NCBI GenBank assembly: GCA_029718625.1
Contig: CM056387.1
Span: 33,829,902-33,893,901 of the forward strand
Length of the DNA stretch: 64,000 nt
Source of the DNA: Synaphobranchus kaupii
Taxonomy: Eukaryota > Chordata > Actinopteri > Anguilliformes > Synaphobranchidae
Direction: 5' to 3'
Shown: piece after piece, positions 22,480-35,324 of the stretch
Layout: every line of letters starts with the position of its first letter
How positions within the stretch are numbered: the first letter of the stretch is position 1
The notes under the pieces: generated by a model
What the model saw: only the letters and a program-made list of their open reading frames with translations
Databases searched by the model: none
What the model was told of the DNA's origin: nothing
Position numbers and translations under genes: made by a program

Positions 22480-24360
22480 GGTGAGCAAACACAGTCCATT
22501 GTTGTATATCTGAAGGAGCCTGCAAGAGTACAAACCTCACAGAATCTATCAGGATGAAAAATAGCTGTGTAAACTGCCTTAAGACTCCAATCAGCAGGTA
22601 TTAAGAGGGAATAAACAGGAACTTCCTGCAGAACACACACCAATCAGGCCGGCCTCGTCTTTCAGGTGCTGTCACTTCTCAAGGTTCTTACAAAAAAAAA
22701 AAAAAAAGAAGGAAATATTTGACTTCCTGTACAAAACACATATTGGTTTGCTTAGCAGGTGAGCTAATGTACTTCCATTGTCAGACGCCCACGTGTGACA
22801 CAGTCAGAGTAACACGAGGTGAGGTTCCCAGCTCGCGTGTGCAACAGCAGCAGCGCAGCGTCTCTGACACCGCAAACCTGCTGGAAAACCTACGACCTCC
22901 TGATGACTTCTCCGTAGCTTGGAGATGAGATGGCCCTTCGGACAGCAGAACCTCAGAAAAAGCATACTGTATGCATTCAGAAATCTTATTTTGGCATAGT
23001 TAACTGGCTCTCGTGCTTTAGTCACGCTGCGTCTATACTCGGCTGGTCTGGGAATGTCGTTGTGTCGTCTGGCACTAATGCTCATATTAATCAGGTTACT
23101 GCGGTTATGGTTCTCCAACACCGAAAGCCGCCCTGGACAAGAGAGCGCAACGTAACGTAAACTGAATGCAAATATATCTGGTGAATGAACTCGACGACAC
23201 GTAAAGCAGCGCAGCGCCGCTGGGAGGATGGCGTGCTTGATGCCAAATTGCATCTTGGGTAATCATTTCAGCTGTATTCCGCAGCGGCGGCTCCCGAGAC
23301 TACAACGCGAATAAACAACTGTCAATTTAGCTCTAAAACATTATATCATGAAATACAACTGATTATATGTATATTCATATATGAGCATATGTATAAAAAC
23401 AACTCTTTTTTTAAATTTTTTATAATGGATGAGACTGTGTCTACAGAGTGATGGTCAGTATTAATTTCAGTGAAAACATTCTCTGAACATGACCAGGAAG
23501 GTTTACCATCAATGCCACATAGCAAGAACATTGTGGAAACGTTGTTGAAATGCCAATGCTGTTGGCTACGTACAGAGGAAGCATTATTTCACCGATATGA
23601 CACAAGCCGTCGACAGGAACCTGACCTAAGGTTTATGCAACAAGAACAAAATGGAGGTTGTTTATTCATCAAGGGGCTTTTTGTTCCTTGGTGTCAACCT
23701 GAATAAGCAGACACAATAACAGGCTGCGTATGCCAACCTGCCCCGCTCGTTTCGTCTTGAGCTTCAATGCACTTTAACAAGCCTTCGGCCCTTTGATGTA
23801 CAGTAATTCCAGATACCACGAGCAAACACAACCTCCCCCCAAACCGACGTGGGGGGCGGGGAAAGGCCACTTCAGGAACAAACTTTCCCTCACCTGATCT
23901 CGGCGGCGCAGAGCCACCCAGAAACTCAGATGTAGGAGGACCGTATTCCCAGATAACACCACCAATGTTCCCTCAGCCTGCCCAATAAATCACCCCTGGC
24001 TAGCCTTTGTTTTTCGGCCTGTTTCGACTCAGCCTGCGGACGTGGCGGGACAGGTTGATCTCCGGGGCCTCGCGGTTGACGCACCTCCTCGCCAGGTAAA
24101 CACTGGGAGAGCACTGGCACACAGTCAGGGCCATTTCTGAACTGCCAGTCTCCTTAAGGGGTGACATACGCACCAAACAAAAACATTCTTTGCAGAGGGA
24201 CTCGACATGGCACTCCATTAAGAAGCTGAGGGAAGCCATCGCTGTTCCTTGAAGTGCTGTTCAGTGCTGGAGCTCCTGCTCATTTATACCTCAAAAGCAG
24301 GGCACCCATTTGGGATTATATCTGTGAATGAGTACTTGAGCGCTGTTTTCTTTGTTTGTG
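22480..24360. other. Unique sequence, no gene seen
   Basis: An A run of about 15 is at 22,691-22,706. No exon or repeat family was recognised. Confidence 0.45.
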
Positions 24361-24366
24361 CATATG

Positions 24367-24392
24367 TATGTGTGTGTGTGTGTGTGTGTGTG
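24367..24392. repeat. (GT)n microsatellite
   Basis: 13 GT units, followed by 'ggtgttggggggg'. Confidence 0.93.
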
Positions 24393-24847
24393 GTGTTGGG
24401 GGGGCCTACACAGTGTTAAAGGCTACACACAACATTTCACAGGCCTGGTGATCATGATGCACTCAGGTCAGCTTCTCTTGGGGACTTCACTTGTATATTC
24501 AGTGTACATTTTCCCAGTCATTATATGGGTAGCTGGGCGCCGCAAGGCCACGTTCAGTAAGAGGTGGGAACGGTTTCTCCTCAGCACACTTTCACACAAA
24601 CGTCTCATTCTGCCGTTTTTCTGTGATGATGACCGCCACAATCATTCCCCTCTCTCGCCAACCCTGCTTTAGATTCACACCCTCCAGTAATCTCCAAGAC
24701 TTTGCTGTGTAAATTATGAGCTAACCATGCCAGTCCACAGGCTCAACGGCCTACGTGCATCCGCAAATACACACCGCGCTGCCCTTTCAGACGCACACAA
24801 ATGAACATATAAACAAACACAAGCACGCCAGTCTCGCTCTCGCTCTC

Positions 24848-24858
24848 GCACACACACA

Positions 24859-24893
<35 letters not shown>

Positions 24894-24905
24894 GCACGCA
24901 CAAAC
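24848..24905. repeat. (AC)n microsatellite
   Basis: An AC run with one AGAC interruption, ending in ACGCGCACGC. Confidence 0.93.
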
Positions 24906-24909
24906 AAAC

Positions 24910-26925
24910 ACACAAAAAAACGCTAAACTCCAATCACCGTCAAAAAAACGGCCGATTCCCGAGCTCGGTCACGCCACTCTGGAGGGCGTCGAGACCTGCG
25001 CTGATTCACACAGCCTCCGGGGGGGCCGCGGAACAGACTCCGCAGACATCGGATAAGTTCACACAATGGCCCCCCTTGTGTCAAGGCTCCGTTTTTTACC
25101 TGAGCGCACAGGGATACCTCGCGGGAGAGAGGGAAAAAAACATCTTTCCCCCTACAGCACCGAAGGGTGATTGTCATGAGAAATATGTGGAGATGTCTCC
25201 CATGACACGGCGGGGGCTGAGGAAACAGCTGAGGCTTGATCGAACACGAAGGGAGCAAGGCACGCCTGACGGACTTCCCCTCCATACCTCAGCGCCCTGC
25301 GGTCTGCCGGGGATATAAAGACACCTTGTCTCAGGCCCTAATCCCCGTGCGTTTAGTCAACGTGTTCATGATTAAAGGCCTAATCTCCGCACGGCCCCCG
25401 CACCGCTCCTCGCCGCAAAACACGCCCACCGCCCCTGCGCCGCCACCCCCTTTCTTCCAGCACAGCAGATTAAGGTTGTCTGTCCCGTTCCGTCCCATTT
25501 AAAAAAAGGTGACGAGCGAGGGATAGGGGCGGCTCTGCACCCCTGCACCCCCCACCCCCCCCCACGCTGTGAAGAATCACCCGGTTCAACCAGAGATCTC
25601 CAAACCCCCAACCCCACCTCAATAAACACCGACTGGACCACCTCCTGCCGAACACGTTTTGAGCTAACAAAAGCCCTTTCTCTTTCCTTCCAGAAAAAAA
25701 TTACCTTTGTCAACGGTGTCATCGCCTGTTGATGCACATTTTGAGGCGACGTGCTTTCACAAGAAGGAGAAAAAGGCCCGAGGTTCTCTGACGTCTCCAC
25801 AAGGCATTCTGTTTTCTGTAAACAGCTGCTCTTGGGTGAGAAACCTTTAGAGAAGAAGGCCTGCCATGTAAAGGAAGGCAACAATCCTGACAGCTCGTCT
25901 CACAAATCCCACCCTCACAACCCCCCTTTGACAAAAACCAACCTCTATGCAAACGTCTCTTGATCATAAAAATAGCAAGAAATTATCTTCTTTTTTTTTA
26001 AACAAGACTTCTGAAAACTCTAAAAAAAAAAATATTACTTTCATGAATCTCCAACGGTCCCAAAGCACTAATCCAACATCATTTAACAATCATAAAGTGA
26101 AGGGAAAAGACACTGACCCCAGGTCAGTTCTTCATGGCTTTGGGTTAAAGGTCACGCCTTTGACGAGCACACTTGTCAAGTTGCCTGCGTGGGTAACATA
26201 AAAAATGCCTCTGCTCCAAAATTCACCTTTCCTTAGAAACGAACTCCGAGCTGCGTACAGAACAGCGTAAAGGCTATCCCCACGGCGCAGACTTCCTGCC
26301 GACCTCCCGAGACCGTGCAGATTGCGGTCTCGTTCTCACAGCGCGACCGTATGGATTTTAATTAAAAGGTACTTATTCGGGGGGGGAACGGGGCATTTTG
26401 AAACCCAAGGCTCATTTTTCCCAGCTAGAGTAAGGTTATCTTTAAACTTTATTAACCCCGGTTGGAAGCTCGCTCGCCACCTTACGCATGATATATAACA
26501 CGCATACAAGACACATACGAGACGGCGAGACGTGTGGTGCGGTTGGTAGGGTGGCCGACTCCCGAGCCACATGAGTCCCCACACACGCGCACACGCACGC
26601 ACACCACGGCACCGTCTGAGCTGTGACTTCTGTTTGTTAATCTCTCTGCTTTCTACCAGTCTGAATAAAAGAATAAAATATGAAAAGAGGACGGGTTGTC
26701 CACCTCCCTTTAAGCAAGTGCAATACAGCGTAATACAATACAAGCATTTTGTAATGCAGCAGTACGCTTGGGTTCGTACGCGAGTTTAAAAATGAAATAT
26801 GTGCCGCAAATGAAAATAACTCAACGCGCTAAAATCCATCAAGCACCGTGGTTATGATTAGTAGCAATCGGAAACCCAAGGTCTCAAGAGTCACCTCCTC
26901 CACCGCCCCCGCCCCCTCCTTCTCC
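24910..26925. other. Unique sequence, no gene seen
   Basis: C-rich patches are at 25,430-25,450 and 25,535-25,566. A DR1-like motif at 26,142 is listed separately. No exon was recognised. Confidence 0.42.
26142..26154 (+). promoter_or_regulatory. DR1-like motif (GGGTTAAAGGTCA)
   Basis: Direct half-sites GGGTTA and AGGTCA separated by one A, a plausible HNF4/RXR-type site. Motif evidence only. Confidence 0.35.
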
Positions 26926-26929
26926 TCCA

Positions 26930-27110
26930 CTCTCCTCTTTCTTTTAAAGAATAAATAAATCCTCACACATAAAGTGCTGACAGATTAGCACATCTCCAGC
27001 AGGCCTCTGGCTGAAAGAACACTTTAACCGGCTCACATCCAGGCCTCTAACAGTCTCCTGGCGTTACAGGCAGCGGATTATGATATTTAAAAAATACTTT
27101 CGTTCTGTTC
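26930..27110. promoter_or_regulatory. Candidate conserved non-coding element
   Basis: Balanced non-repetitive sequence with AATAAATAAATC, GATTAGCAC and GATTATGATATTTAA words. Proposed only on texture. Confidence 0.22.
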
Positions 27111-27320
27111 CTCCTTGCTCTCCAAGCATATTCCTCTGTTCAGTGTAATACTAGCTGCAAGATAAAAATGATACTTTTAATAATAATAACAACATTTAAA
27201 GTAATAATAATCCGTCTTCATTCAGATAGTGGTAAAGATATGGGTGCACTTTGGAAATACCCAGTGACGAGTCAGCAGTTCTTATGCCCACTACTTTGAG
27301 TAGATGCAAAAGACACAGGT
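27110..27320. other. AT-rich unique sequence with AAT repeats
   Basis: Short AATAATAAT runs at 27,178-27,215. No gene was seen. Confidence 0.5.
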
Positions 27321-27324
27321 TTTT

Positions 27325-27420
27325 CTGTGGTACAGCGAGGCAGCAAGGTTGCAGGTTTAAATCCAAAGAATGGGTGGGGGGTACTGCACAACCTCAGTGA
27401 TTCGCTCATTTCTGCCATGC
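27325..27420 (+). mobile_element. Possible SINE head fragment
   Basis: 'tgtggtacagcgaggcagca' followed by 'ggttgcaggtttaaatcc' resembles the tRNA-like head and B box of the SINE family. The body is only vaguely similar. Confidence 0.3.
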
Positions 27421-27429
27421 TTACTCAAA

Positions 27430-28400
27430 GTAGTCTGATCAGTTTATATACACCAGGAACTGTGGCACTGTAACTCCGGCCATTTTGTGGTTCAGGCCAG
27501 TTACCTGGATCCGCAGCACGGCCATTCCGGCTCAAACTGCCCCCAGACGGGCCCTGGTTAGCTCAGGAGTCACACACAGGCTGCCCGTGCCTAAGGGCAG
27601 CACATCCTGTAATGGCTTCTGAAACAGGAAGGCCAGTCGGCCCCCCTGGATACGGGCCACAGTACTTTCCTAATAAAACAGTCTGTCAGTTTAACCTTCC
27701 TCTGATGGCCCAAGAGGGGCACTCAACTTCGGGAGCCTGGAGACCGGACGCGGGACGTATTCCGCCAGTAATCCCCCCCCCACCCCCCCCCCGAGATCCC
27801 CGAGTCACAAGAAGGAAAACAAATACTAATAAAAAAGGAAAGGGGAACGAGGAGGTGCGCCGAGCGGTGTGGAGGGAGGGCTGAAATTAATCCTTAAATT
27901 CCAGGTTGCCGGGAGTTCACGGCGGTAGGCACAGAGCTGACGGAGCGCTAACACATGGTTTGAGTTTCAGTCGTGTCGGAACAGGAGGAAGGAACCGTCC
28001 ACTTCTCGCTTCCTGCCGAGGAGAAACGCGACCGGCGCGGACCGGCCTTTCCGCGGCAACACAGGGGACGGTGTTTCAAAGGAACGGAGGGGGGGGGGGG
28101 GGGGGCAGAGGCGACGCAGTCACCTCCAATCACGCTCACGCCCGAGGGGAGCAGGGGGTCGAGGTTTTCGGGAATTAATCGGGAAGACGTGGACAACCGG
28201 CACGCGACCGACCCCTTTTAATCGGTCTCTCCGACTAAAAACGCCTCGGGGGTGGGTAGTACACACAGCCGGGTTCATATGGGAAAGGCGGCCACAGTCA
28301 GTCTGTCGCTCCCAGCAGCACAGAACTCAGTGAAGGTGACGGCGTAGTTCGGCTTCCTCGGGAGATTATAAAAAGAGATGAGCGGGTCTGCAGTACATGC
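27430..28400. other. Unique, partly CpG-rich sequence
   Basis: CpG-rich from about 27,900 to 28,250 around a G17 run. No exon was recognised. Confidence 0.4.
28089..28105. repeat. G17 homopolymer
   Basis: 17 consecutive G in a GC-rich context. Confidence 0.92.
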
Positions 28401-28404
28401 ACAC

Positions 28405-28680
28405 TTTAGATTAGAGCCCTGTTTGGACAGTTATTGCATAATGTAGCTGCATTATGGCTGTGGAGATTATGACAAGAGATTATGGAAAAAGGAGCGGGCA
28501 ACTTCCTTGTAGAAATGAAGTGTCCCCTAACAATGCCAGCCCTGAACCTCGTCTTCCACACAAATCTGAGGGTCCACAAACAAATCAAAGTCCTTAGGCC
28601 ATGTTTCCCCCTTCAAGTCAATATTTTGCTTAAATTTCAATGAATTAATAAATTAAAACTGTTATCAAATTGGCAAATAG
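28405..28680. promoter_or_regulatory. Candidate conserved non-coding element
   Basis: Unique AT-balanced sequence with an octamer-like 'attgcataat', 'gagattatgacaagagatta' and 'aatgaattaataaattaaaa'. No repeat signature and no open frame that looks coding. Confidence 0.33.
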
Positions 28681-28842
28681 TCATGTGTTCCCAGCTGTAA
28701 GGTGCCAAAGTTAGGGGCCTTAGGTTAAAGAGACATCGTTCCTGCCCATCCATCGTGTAGAGGCTCAAACATATAAAAAAATAATAAACAAGAAAACATG
28801 GCCACCCCCCCAGGCCCACAAACACATCCTGTCCGTTGCTTT

Positions 28843-28869
28843 GGGAGGGGGGGGCGGGGGGGGGGGGGG
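28843..28869. repeat. G-rich tract
   Basis: Runs of 8 and 14 G separated by GC. G-quadruplex prone. Confidence 0.9.
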
Positions 28870-29054
28870 TTATTTTTTTGTGGAATTGAGCAATGTCCAG
28901 CACCGTTCCCAGGCAGATTTGAGGATGTGCGGGAGGGGAACGGTAGGCCGAGTGGAGGCGGGACATGCGCGGTCTCTCGAGTAGGTAATGTCATGTCCTC
29001 CGTCACTGGGCCTTGTCCTGTTCCTGCTCACACACCTGCTTCTCACATTTCTGC

Positions 29055-29091
29055 AATTAGAAGTGACTCTTATCCAGAGCAATTTACACAG
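29055..29091 (-). mobile_element. SINE/L2 tail fragment, minus strand
   Basis: The minus-strand read contains 'attgctctggataagagtca', the tail core shared with the SINE copies. No head is visible. Confidence 0.55.
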
Positions 29092-29114
29092 GTTATACAG
29101 GAGTTTGTGTGTGT

Positions 29115-29240
29115 GGGGGGGGGGGGGGGGCAGAGAGAGAGACAGAGAGAGAGAGATATTGAGAGAGATTGGGTATGTAAGACAAAGCCAGACATTGAGA
29201 GAGAGAAAAAGGGAGGGAGGGAGAGAAAGAAAAAAAATGA
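29115..29240. repeat. G run then (GA)n-rich tract
   Basis: 16 G at about 29,115-29,130, then GAGAGACAGAGAGAG and GGGAGGGAG repeats to 29,240. Confidence 0.9.
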
Positions 29241-29579
29241 ATGTGCTGCCAGGCCCCAGAGCCTATGAAGGTAGGTATGCACTGGGCAATTCCACACAAC
29301 AGTACCGATGCGCTAACGCGATGTTAGCCCGGGCAGCGCTAAACTCCCAGTGCCATGGTACTGGGACAGGCCTAAGCCTCCAGCGGCACGGATCGCTTTC
29401 AGCAGCTCTACGCTCCATTTGTGTCCTCAAACAAGACAGAGCACGCCTCCCCTAATCCTCGCGGGGGGGATTAACTATTTTGAATTCCTTCATCTAAATG
29501 TGCCAATTACCCAACACCCCCCCTCCCCTCTCTCTCTCCTCTAAGCTCACTGCTGCTGCAGCAGCACAGTACAGAGTCT

Positions 29580-29690
<111 letters not shown>

Positions 29691-29699
29691 GAGAGAAAG

Positions 29700-30660
29700 G
29701 GGAGAAAGGAAAAAGACATTGTCAGGAGTATGAACATACTTCATCCTTTCTCCGCTCTACCCCACCACCTGCAGGTGAGGGACAATGTGTGCTGACAGCG
29801 CGGTTTCTGGGTCTTAAAAGATAAATAGTGCGGTTTAGGTGGCGCGGTGAGAAATGTAGGTGTGGCCAGTAAATAAAACCGCAGCGCTGGAGCGGGCGGC
29901 TCGTTCAGCTTGTGAAAGGCTTTCTACGAGGCCAAGGGCGCCCCGGACCCCCCTGCAGGGGCCAGCCAGAGGGGCCCAAACTACCTCTCCGATTTTGAAA
30001 ATCATCCAGTAAACCGGTAGCAATCTTTTCATTATTTAACTCAATCCCGTTTTCAAGGCGATTGTCTACAAAGCTTATGCTTATACATATTATATATTAT
30101 TACGGTTTGTGTGGTTATTTATGGAGAGAAAGCAAACACCTACTGTTTCTGGGAGATGCAATGGTTGTACTCCAGTTAGACTACAATCTGTAACCTTCTT
30201 ATTAAAGGCTAGTTCTACAACCGCTATGCTACAGAAATCTACATTGCCGATACCTTTGAATAGCTCAAAGAAATGAGTGTTAGGTGCAGGCCTGCGTTTT
30301 GCCATTGCTTAGACAACATTATGAGGCTGGTGGCCACTAAGTAACGTGTTTGAAACGACAGCAAAGGTAAGCTGGTGATTTGATCATTTGAACTTTAGGA
30401 GAAAGTGCGGTCAGATTGAATCGAGGCCTTCCCGACGTCGAAGGCCTTCTCAAGCGAATGAGGCCGTCTCTCTATGAAGATGGCTCCGCGCACAGCGTTA
30501 GCACACTGCGTTAGCCAGCGCGGCCGAGTACATGCTTTTCCATTAATCCCTCTCCGCAAAGAGCTGGCCTGATTTCCCCCAAGTGTTGGATTTCAAAGGG
30601 AAATTAAAATGTTCTCTGTGTACAAAGCGAATATTGTGTGGGAATGTGGTGTTTATGTGC
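29700..30660. other. Unique sequence, no gene seen
   Basis: A possible SINE head lies on the minus strand at about 30,150-30,235 (reverse read 'gtagcatagcggttgtagaa', then 'aaggttacagattgta'). No exon was recognised. Confidence 0.4.
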
Positions 30661-30666
30661 ACAATC

Positions 30667-30697
<31 letters not shown>

Positions 30698-30765
30698 CAC
30701 TTTTTTGGTGTGGCACTTGTGCATGTGCGTACTTGTTTGTGTGTGTGTGTGTGTGTGTGTGGGTG
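30667..30765. repeat. Two (GT)n microsatellites
   Basis: GT runs at about 30,667-30,694 and 30,737-30,761, separated by unrelated sequence. Confidence 0.92.
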
Positions 30766-31640
30766 TGTATATGTTACTGCTATTTTCACCTCTGACGTCA
30801 GCTCCCAGTACATTTTATGCAACTCTGGAAAAACATATCAATAGGAGCAGTCTACGAATATGCGCTACTGTTTCCAGCCAAAATCCAGGGTCACTGTAAT
30901 ATGACAAAACTCTAATATACCATTAGACTAATCCTTGATACTCAAATCCTGATGCAAACCAGTTTTGTAACACGGGGATTTTTGCTCGTCTATTTTTACT
31001 CTCCTCCGTTTCGCTCGTCACAAAGGGTGACGCTGAAATGATATGTTTTCTCACTGGGAAAGAATTACAGACGGAACCTAAAACCAAGTTGGTGAAGGAG
31101 CTCTATGTAAACTACATTACATTTTCAAAAGACTCCACAGTCATTCTTTGTGTCTAATGATCAACTACATGAAGGGTCACACAATAATGACAGACAGGCT
31201 GGTTAAACGAGCTTCCTGTAGTCATGGGCCCGAAGAAGGAAAACAATGATGTTTCTAAAAAAGGATTACGAATTGATTCGATGAATTGAGTTCTGCAATG
31301 GCAGGGGATTCAAGGACGACTTCCTTGTCGACCCAAAATAGACCTTCGATCTGATATCTGGGGAAAAATCCTTTTCAACAAATCCAACACAAATATCAGT
31401 TCCTGTCCGAGTTGGTCCCTCTCCCAGGCGAAGGAGAGGAAGAGACCCCCGCTGTGCAGTTGCAGAGTTTCCGTCTCCACAGAGCCCTCCTGCGCTTATC
31501 CGCTTTGCTTCGACAGGACAAAGAGGGACATCGGGGGATCGTTCATGAATTTTATATTTGGAGGCTTTTGTTAAAATAATCATGCAGGAGAGCACGGCTG
31601 AAAATTATACCAACTACAAAACACTGGTGCTGTGCGATAC
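30766..31640. other. Unique sequence, no gene seen
   Basis: No repeat family or exon was recognised. Confidence 0.45.
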
Positions 31641-31645
31641 TGGGA

Positions 31646-31728
31646 ACTGTGTGACGCTGTACCCAGCCTGTCCTAGGTCCCCATAGGACTGTGTGAGGCT
31701 GTACCCAGCCTGTCCTAGGTCCCCATAG
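31646..31728 (+). repeat. Tandem duplication, 2 x 42 bp
   Basis: 'actgtgtgacgctgtaccca', then 'gcctgtcctaggtcc', repeats once with one base difference (gacgct against gaggct). It is recent and just upstream of the 37-bp array. Confidence 0.93.
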
Positions 31729-31991
31729 AAGCTGTCGAGGGGCGTGGCCAATGTCCTCTGCAGCTATTTAAACAGACAAGCTACCGGGGGCAGAGAAGGA
31801 GGGGCTAGAGACCCTGCAAATGAGGCATTACCTGTTCGCAGGAAGATAGGGGGACGGGGGACGGGGGGGAGGGTGTTTGGTCAGAAGAACACATCTTTAC
31901 AGCCATGAACTGTTCCAGAGTAAGACTGCTTCAGGGTGAGAGAGACAGAGACATGGACATGGGTTCAGAACAGAGTCTCAATCCCCAGAGT

Positions 31992-32963
31992 GCTGCACTG
32001 TCTGCAGGTGTAACTCCAGTCCTGGAGGGCCGCAGTGTCTACAGTTTTAACTCCAGTCCTGGAGGGCCACAGTGTCTACAGTTTTAACTCCAGTCCTGGA
32101 GGGCCACACTGTCTGCTAGTCAACTCCAGTCCTGGAGGGCCACAGTGTCTACAGTTTTAACTCCAGTCCTGGAGGGCCACAGTGTCTGCAGTTTTAACTC
32201 CAGTCCTGGAGGGCCACAGTGTCTACAGTTTTAACTCCAGTCCTGGAGGGCCACACTGTCTGCTGGTCAACTCCAGTCCTGGAGGGCCACAGTGTCTACA
32301 GTTTTAACTCCAGTCCTGGAGGGCCACAGTGTCTACAGTTTTAACTCCAGTCCTGGAGGGCCGCACTGTTTGCTGGTCAACTCAAGTCCTGGAGGGCCAC
32401 AGTGTCTACAGTTTTAACTCCAGTCCTGGAGGGCCACAGTGTCTACAGTTTTAACTCCAGTCCTGGAGGGCCACACTGTCTGCTGGTCAACTCCAGTCCT
32501 GGAGGGCCACAGTGTCTACAGTTTTAACTCCAGTCCTGGAGGGCCCCAGTGTCTACAGTTTTAACTCCAGTCCTGGAGGGCCACAGTGTCTGCAGTTTCA
32601 ACTCCAGTCCTGGAGGGCCGCAGTGTCTGCAGGTGTAACTCCAGTCCTGGAGGGCTGCACTGTTTGCTGGTTTAACTCCAGTCCTGGAGGGCCGGAGTGT
32701 CTGCAGGTTTAACTCCAGTCCTGGAGGGCCGGAGTGTCTGCAGGTTTAACTCCAGTCCTGGAGGGCCACAGTGTCTGCAGGTGTAACTCCAGTCCTGGAG
32801 GGCCACAGTGTCTGCAGGTGTAACTCTGTCCTGGAGGGCCACAGTGTCTGCAGGTGTAACTCCAGTCCTGGAGGGCCGCAGTGTCTGCAGGTTAAACTCC
32901 AGTCCTGGAGGGCCGCAGTGTCTGCAGGTTTAACTCCAGTCCTGGAGGGCCACAGTGTCTGCA
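31992..32963 (+). repeat. Minisatellite, 37-bp unit, about 26 copies, higher-order structure
   Basis: Each unit holds 'aactccagtcctggagggcc' followed by a variable 17-bp half. Three half types are seen: A (acagtgtctacagtttt), B (acactgtctgctggtc) and C (gcagtgtctgcaggttt or gcaggtgt). The left half is ordered mainly as A-A-B trimers and the right half is mostly C. The sequence 'ccagtcctggagggcc' resembles the start of a dispersed repeat also present at 39,172. The open frames here are artefacts. Confidence 0.96.
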
Positions 32964-32969
32964 TGAGCT

Positions 32970-35320
32970 CAAGTTCCCTGGTGTAGAGTAATAAACTGTG
33001 GGCCTGCCTGCACAATATCAACTCTGAGGTTTTTAATTGCATTTTTTTGTATGTATATTGCTGGCATGGTAGATACACACAAACAGGGAACTGTCAGTGA
33101 TACTTCACTCAAAAACACACTACATTCATCTGGACTCTGGACATGACCTCGCGAAATACAGCGCGTGAGAGACTACACCATGCGTGTTTCTTGAAACAGC
33201 GAATAGCTCACGTTACACAAATAAGCACTGTGTGACAAGTCTACAGTGGGAAACAGCCACACAAGATCACACGTGCTGTTCATGTAGGCCTGGTGTTAGG
33301 GTTACCGTCCTGGCTTGCAGTTTTGGATTAAGGTTTGGACCGGAGCAGAGTGTGGACAGGGTTAATGAATGTAAAAAAAAAACGTGCACTTCATAAAATA
33401 AACTGCAATCTGATGTTCCAGAAGAGCCACATTTGTTTCGGTGTAACACGATATGGGTGTACAGCACATTCGACGAAGTCAGACTGACGGTGCACACCGA
33501 TCTGGGTGTAGTCAAGACTACTGCGTGTTTGCTTAATGAAATTCCAAAGGCTGACAGGCAGTACAGAGTTAAAACAACCTCCCTCGCGCTCTCTCTCTCC
33601 CCTTTGTCTCAAAGGCATATTTCATTCATCTCACACTGCTGTAAACAGAGGTGCCATTACGCGTACGGGCTCTGACAATATTTAATGAGGTTAAGACAGA
33701 GTTGAAATGGTCAACTCAGATTTCAGGGGAATTCCAAAAGAGGGTGAGGGTGGAGGGTGGAGGGTGGGGGGGGTTGGGGTAAAATCCGGGCCTCGCTCTG
33801 TTCTCTTGACAGACCTGTACAGTCAGGGTAATTCAGTGCGCTGTCTATTTGACCGTGCATTCCTTATGCACATGTCATATTTAAAACCACAAATATGAAT
33901 ATGGGGGGGAAGAAGCTCTCTCACTCACTTTTAACGACGACAGAAATGTTTAGTCACCCGAGCCACGCAAAGGGCAGCAGACGGCAAGCAGGCGCTTCCG
34001 CACGTCGTCCTCCACCTTCAACTGCGCCCGTGCCCCGCCCGGAGAGGCTTACGGACCTGACATTTTCACATGCCCGTTTCTACAGTCGCTCAGGTCGGGC
34101 ACCTTTCTCAACAACAGCGGACAATGGGAGAGCTCGGCCACAAGATCAAACATTAAAGTTTCAAGATCCTTTAACTGTAGACCACACTGCCACTAACTGA
34201 GAGTAGGCACTTTCAATAGAGCATAAAAAAAGGGCACATGATACTGGGAAAAAGTGTTTTTTTTTTGTTTTTTTTTAAATGCCTTTGAGTTTTACACTAA
34301 TCTTGTGAGTGATGAGATGACAATTGTTTTCAACTTCCATACAGCTATTTGTTTTTGGATCAGACATAGGAAATCAACCGAGAAAAAAGGAAAATAAACA
34401 ATCACTTCTAGGCCCATGGTGCAGGACCAGGTTACATATCCATCGCAGCCTGCATCAGAGAGCAGGCAGGTCGTCTCTGCAGAGACCACGCTGCATTTCG
34501 CCTGATCTCACAAAGTCAAACAAGCTCTGTCTTCCAGAAAATGTACCTGAAATGACAGGATGAGGGTGAAGAAAGGCCCTGACAGTTTACCACCGAGGGG
34601 TAGAATTACCACTCCATTTGATTCCATGGAAACGAGGGCTGGATCCGTTGCGCCGAGCAGCCTTCCGACTCGAGCTGCATCGAGCTTCACTTAGGTTGAA
34701 ACGAGAGGAATTTGACCCCTTTTTTTTTTACAATTCACATTTGTACGGCAGATGTTTCCGTCAGACCGAATCACGGTCGCCGTGAATCTCATTGGTCAGG
34801 GCAGGCTACTGCCGAGATGGCACAAGAAATGGAGGACTTTTCACCTCCCGAGTTACGCACCCGTACTGCGAGACGGCTTGCAGCCAGACACTGAAGGCCC
34901 ACAAGGCTCTGGCTTCCCACCACGGCTCCTGACTGATAACTTGGACTGGGCACCATGAGTCATTAACACCGCTATGAACACCGTCTGCCCTCCGCACGCC
35001 TTTTTAATCTATCCTGGCTGAGAGGCAGCTTTCATTGACGGCAGAATATTGAAAAAGCAAGAAAGAGGGACAGTAGCCTAATCTCCCGCTGTCCGTTTGG
35101 CAGCGGGTCCTTCTCCGAGACGACTTCCAAGAAAATCCCTGCTGTTCAATCAATGCCCACATGGCCACAGTGGCCTGGATCTGTTCCACATCTGTTCCTC
35201 TTCTGACAGCACTGGTGAAGAATGCGCTATTGCTGGGACAGTGGAAACACTCTTGCCTGTGTACTGTCAGGGTCATGAGCTGGACTTTGGGGTCTGGGTC
35301 CACACTGAGATTAAGGCTGG
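32970..35320. other. Unique sequence, no gene seen
   Basis: T-rich tract at 34,257-34,276. An RFX-like motif at 34,620 is listed separately. No exon was recognised. Confidence 0.45.
34620..34633. promoter_or_regulatory. RFX X-box-like motif
   Basis: GATTCCATGGAAAC is close to the symmetric X-box GTTNCCATGGNAAC. Motif only. Confidence 0.28.
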
Positions 35321-35324
35321 CCTT

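Noticed and set aside
26530..26575. tRNA-like 'tgtggtgcggttggtaggg' stretch
   Set aside because: It resembles a SINE head but no B box or body follows. Too weak to annotate.
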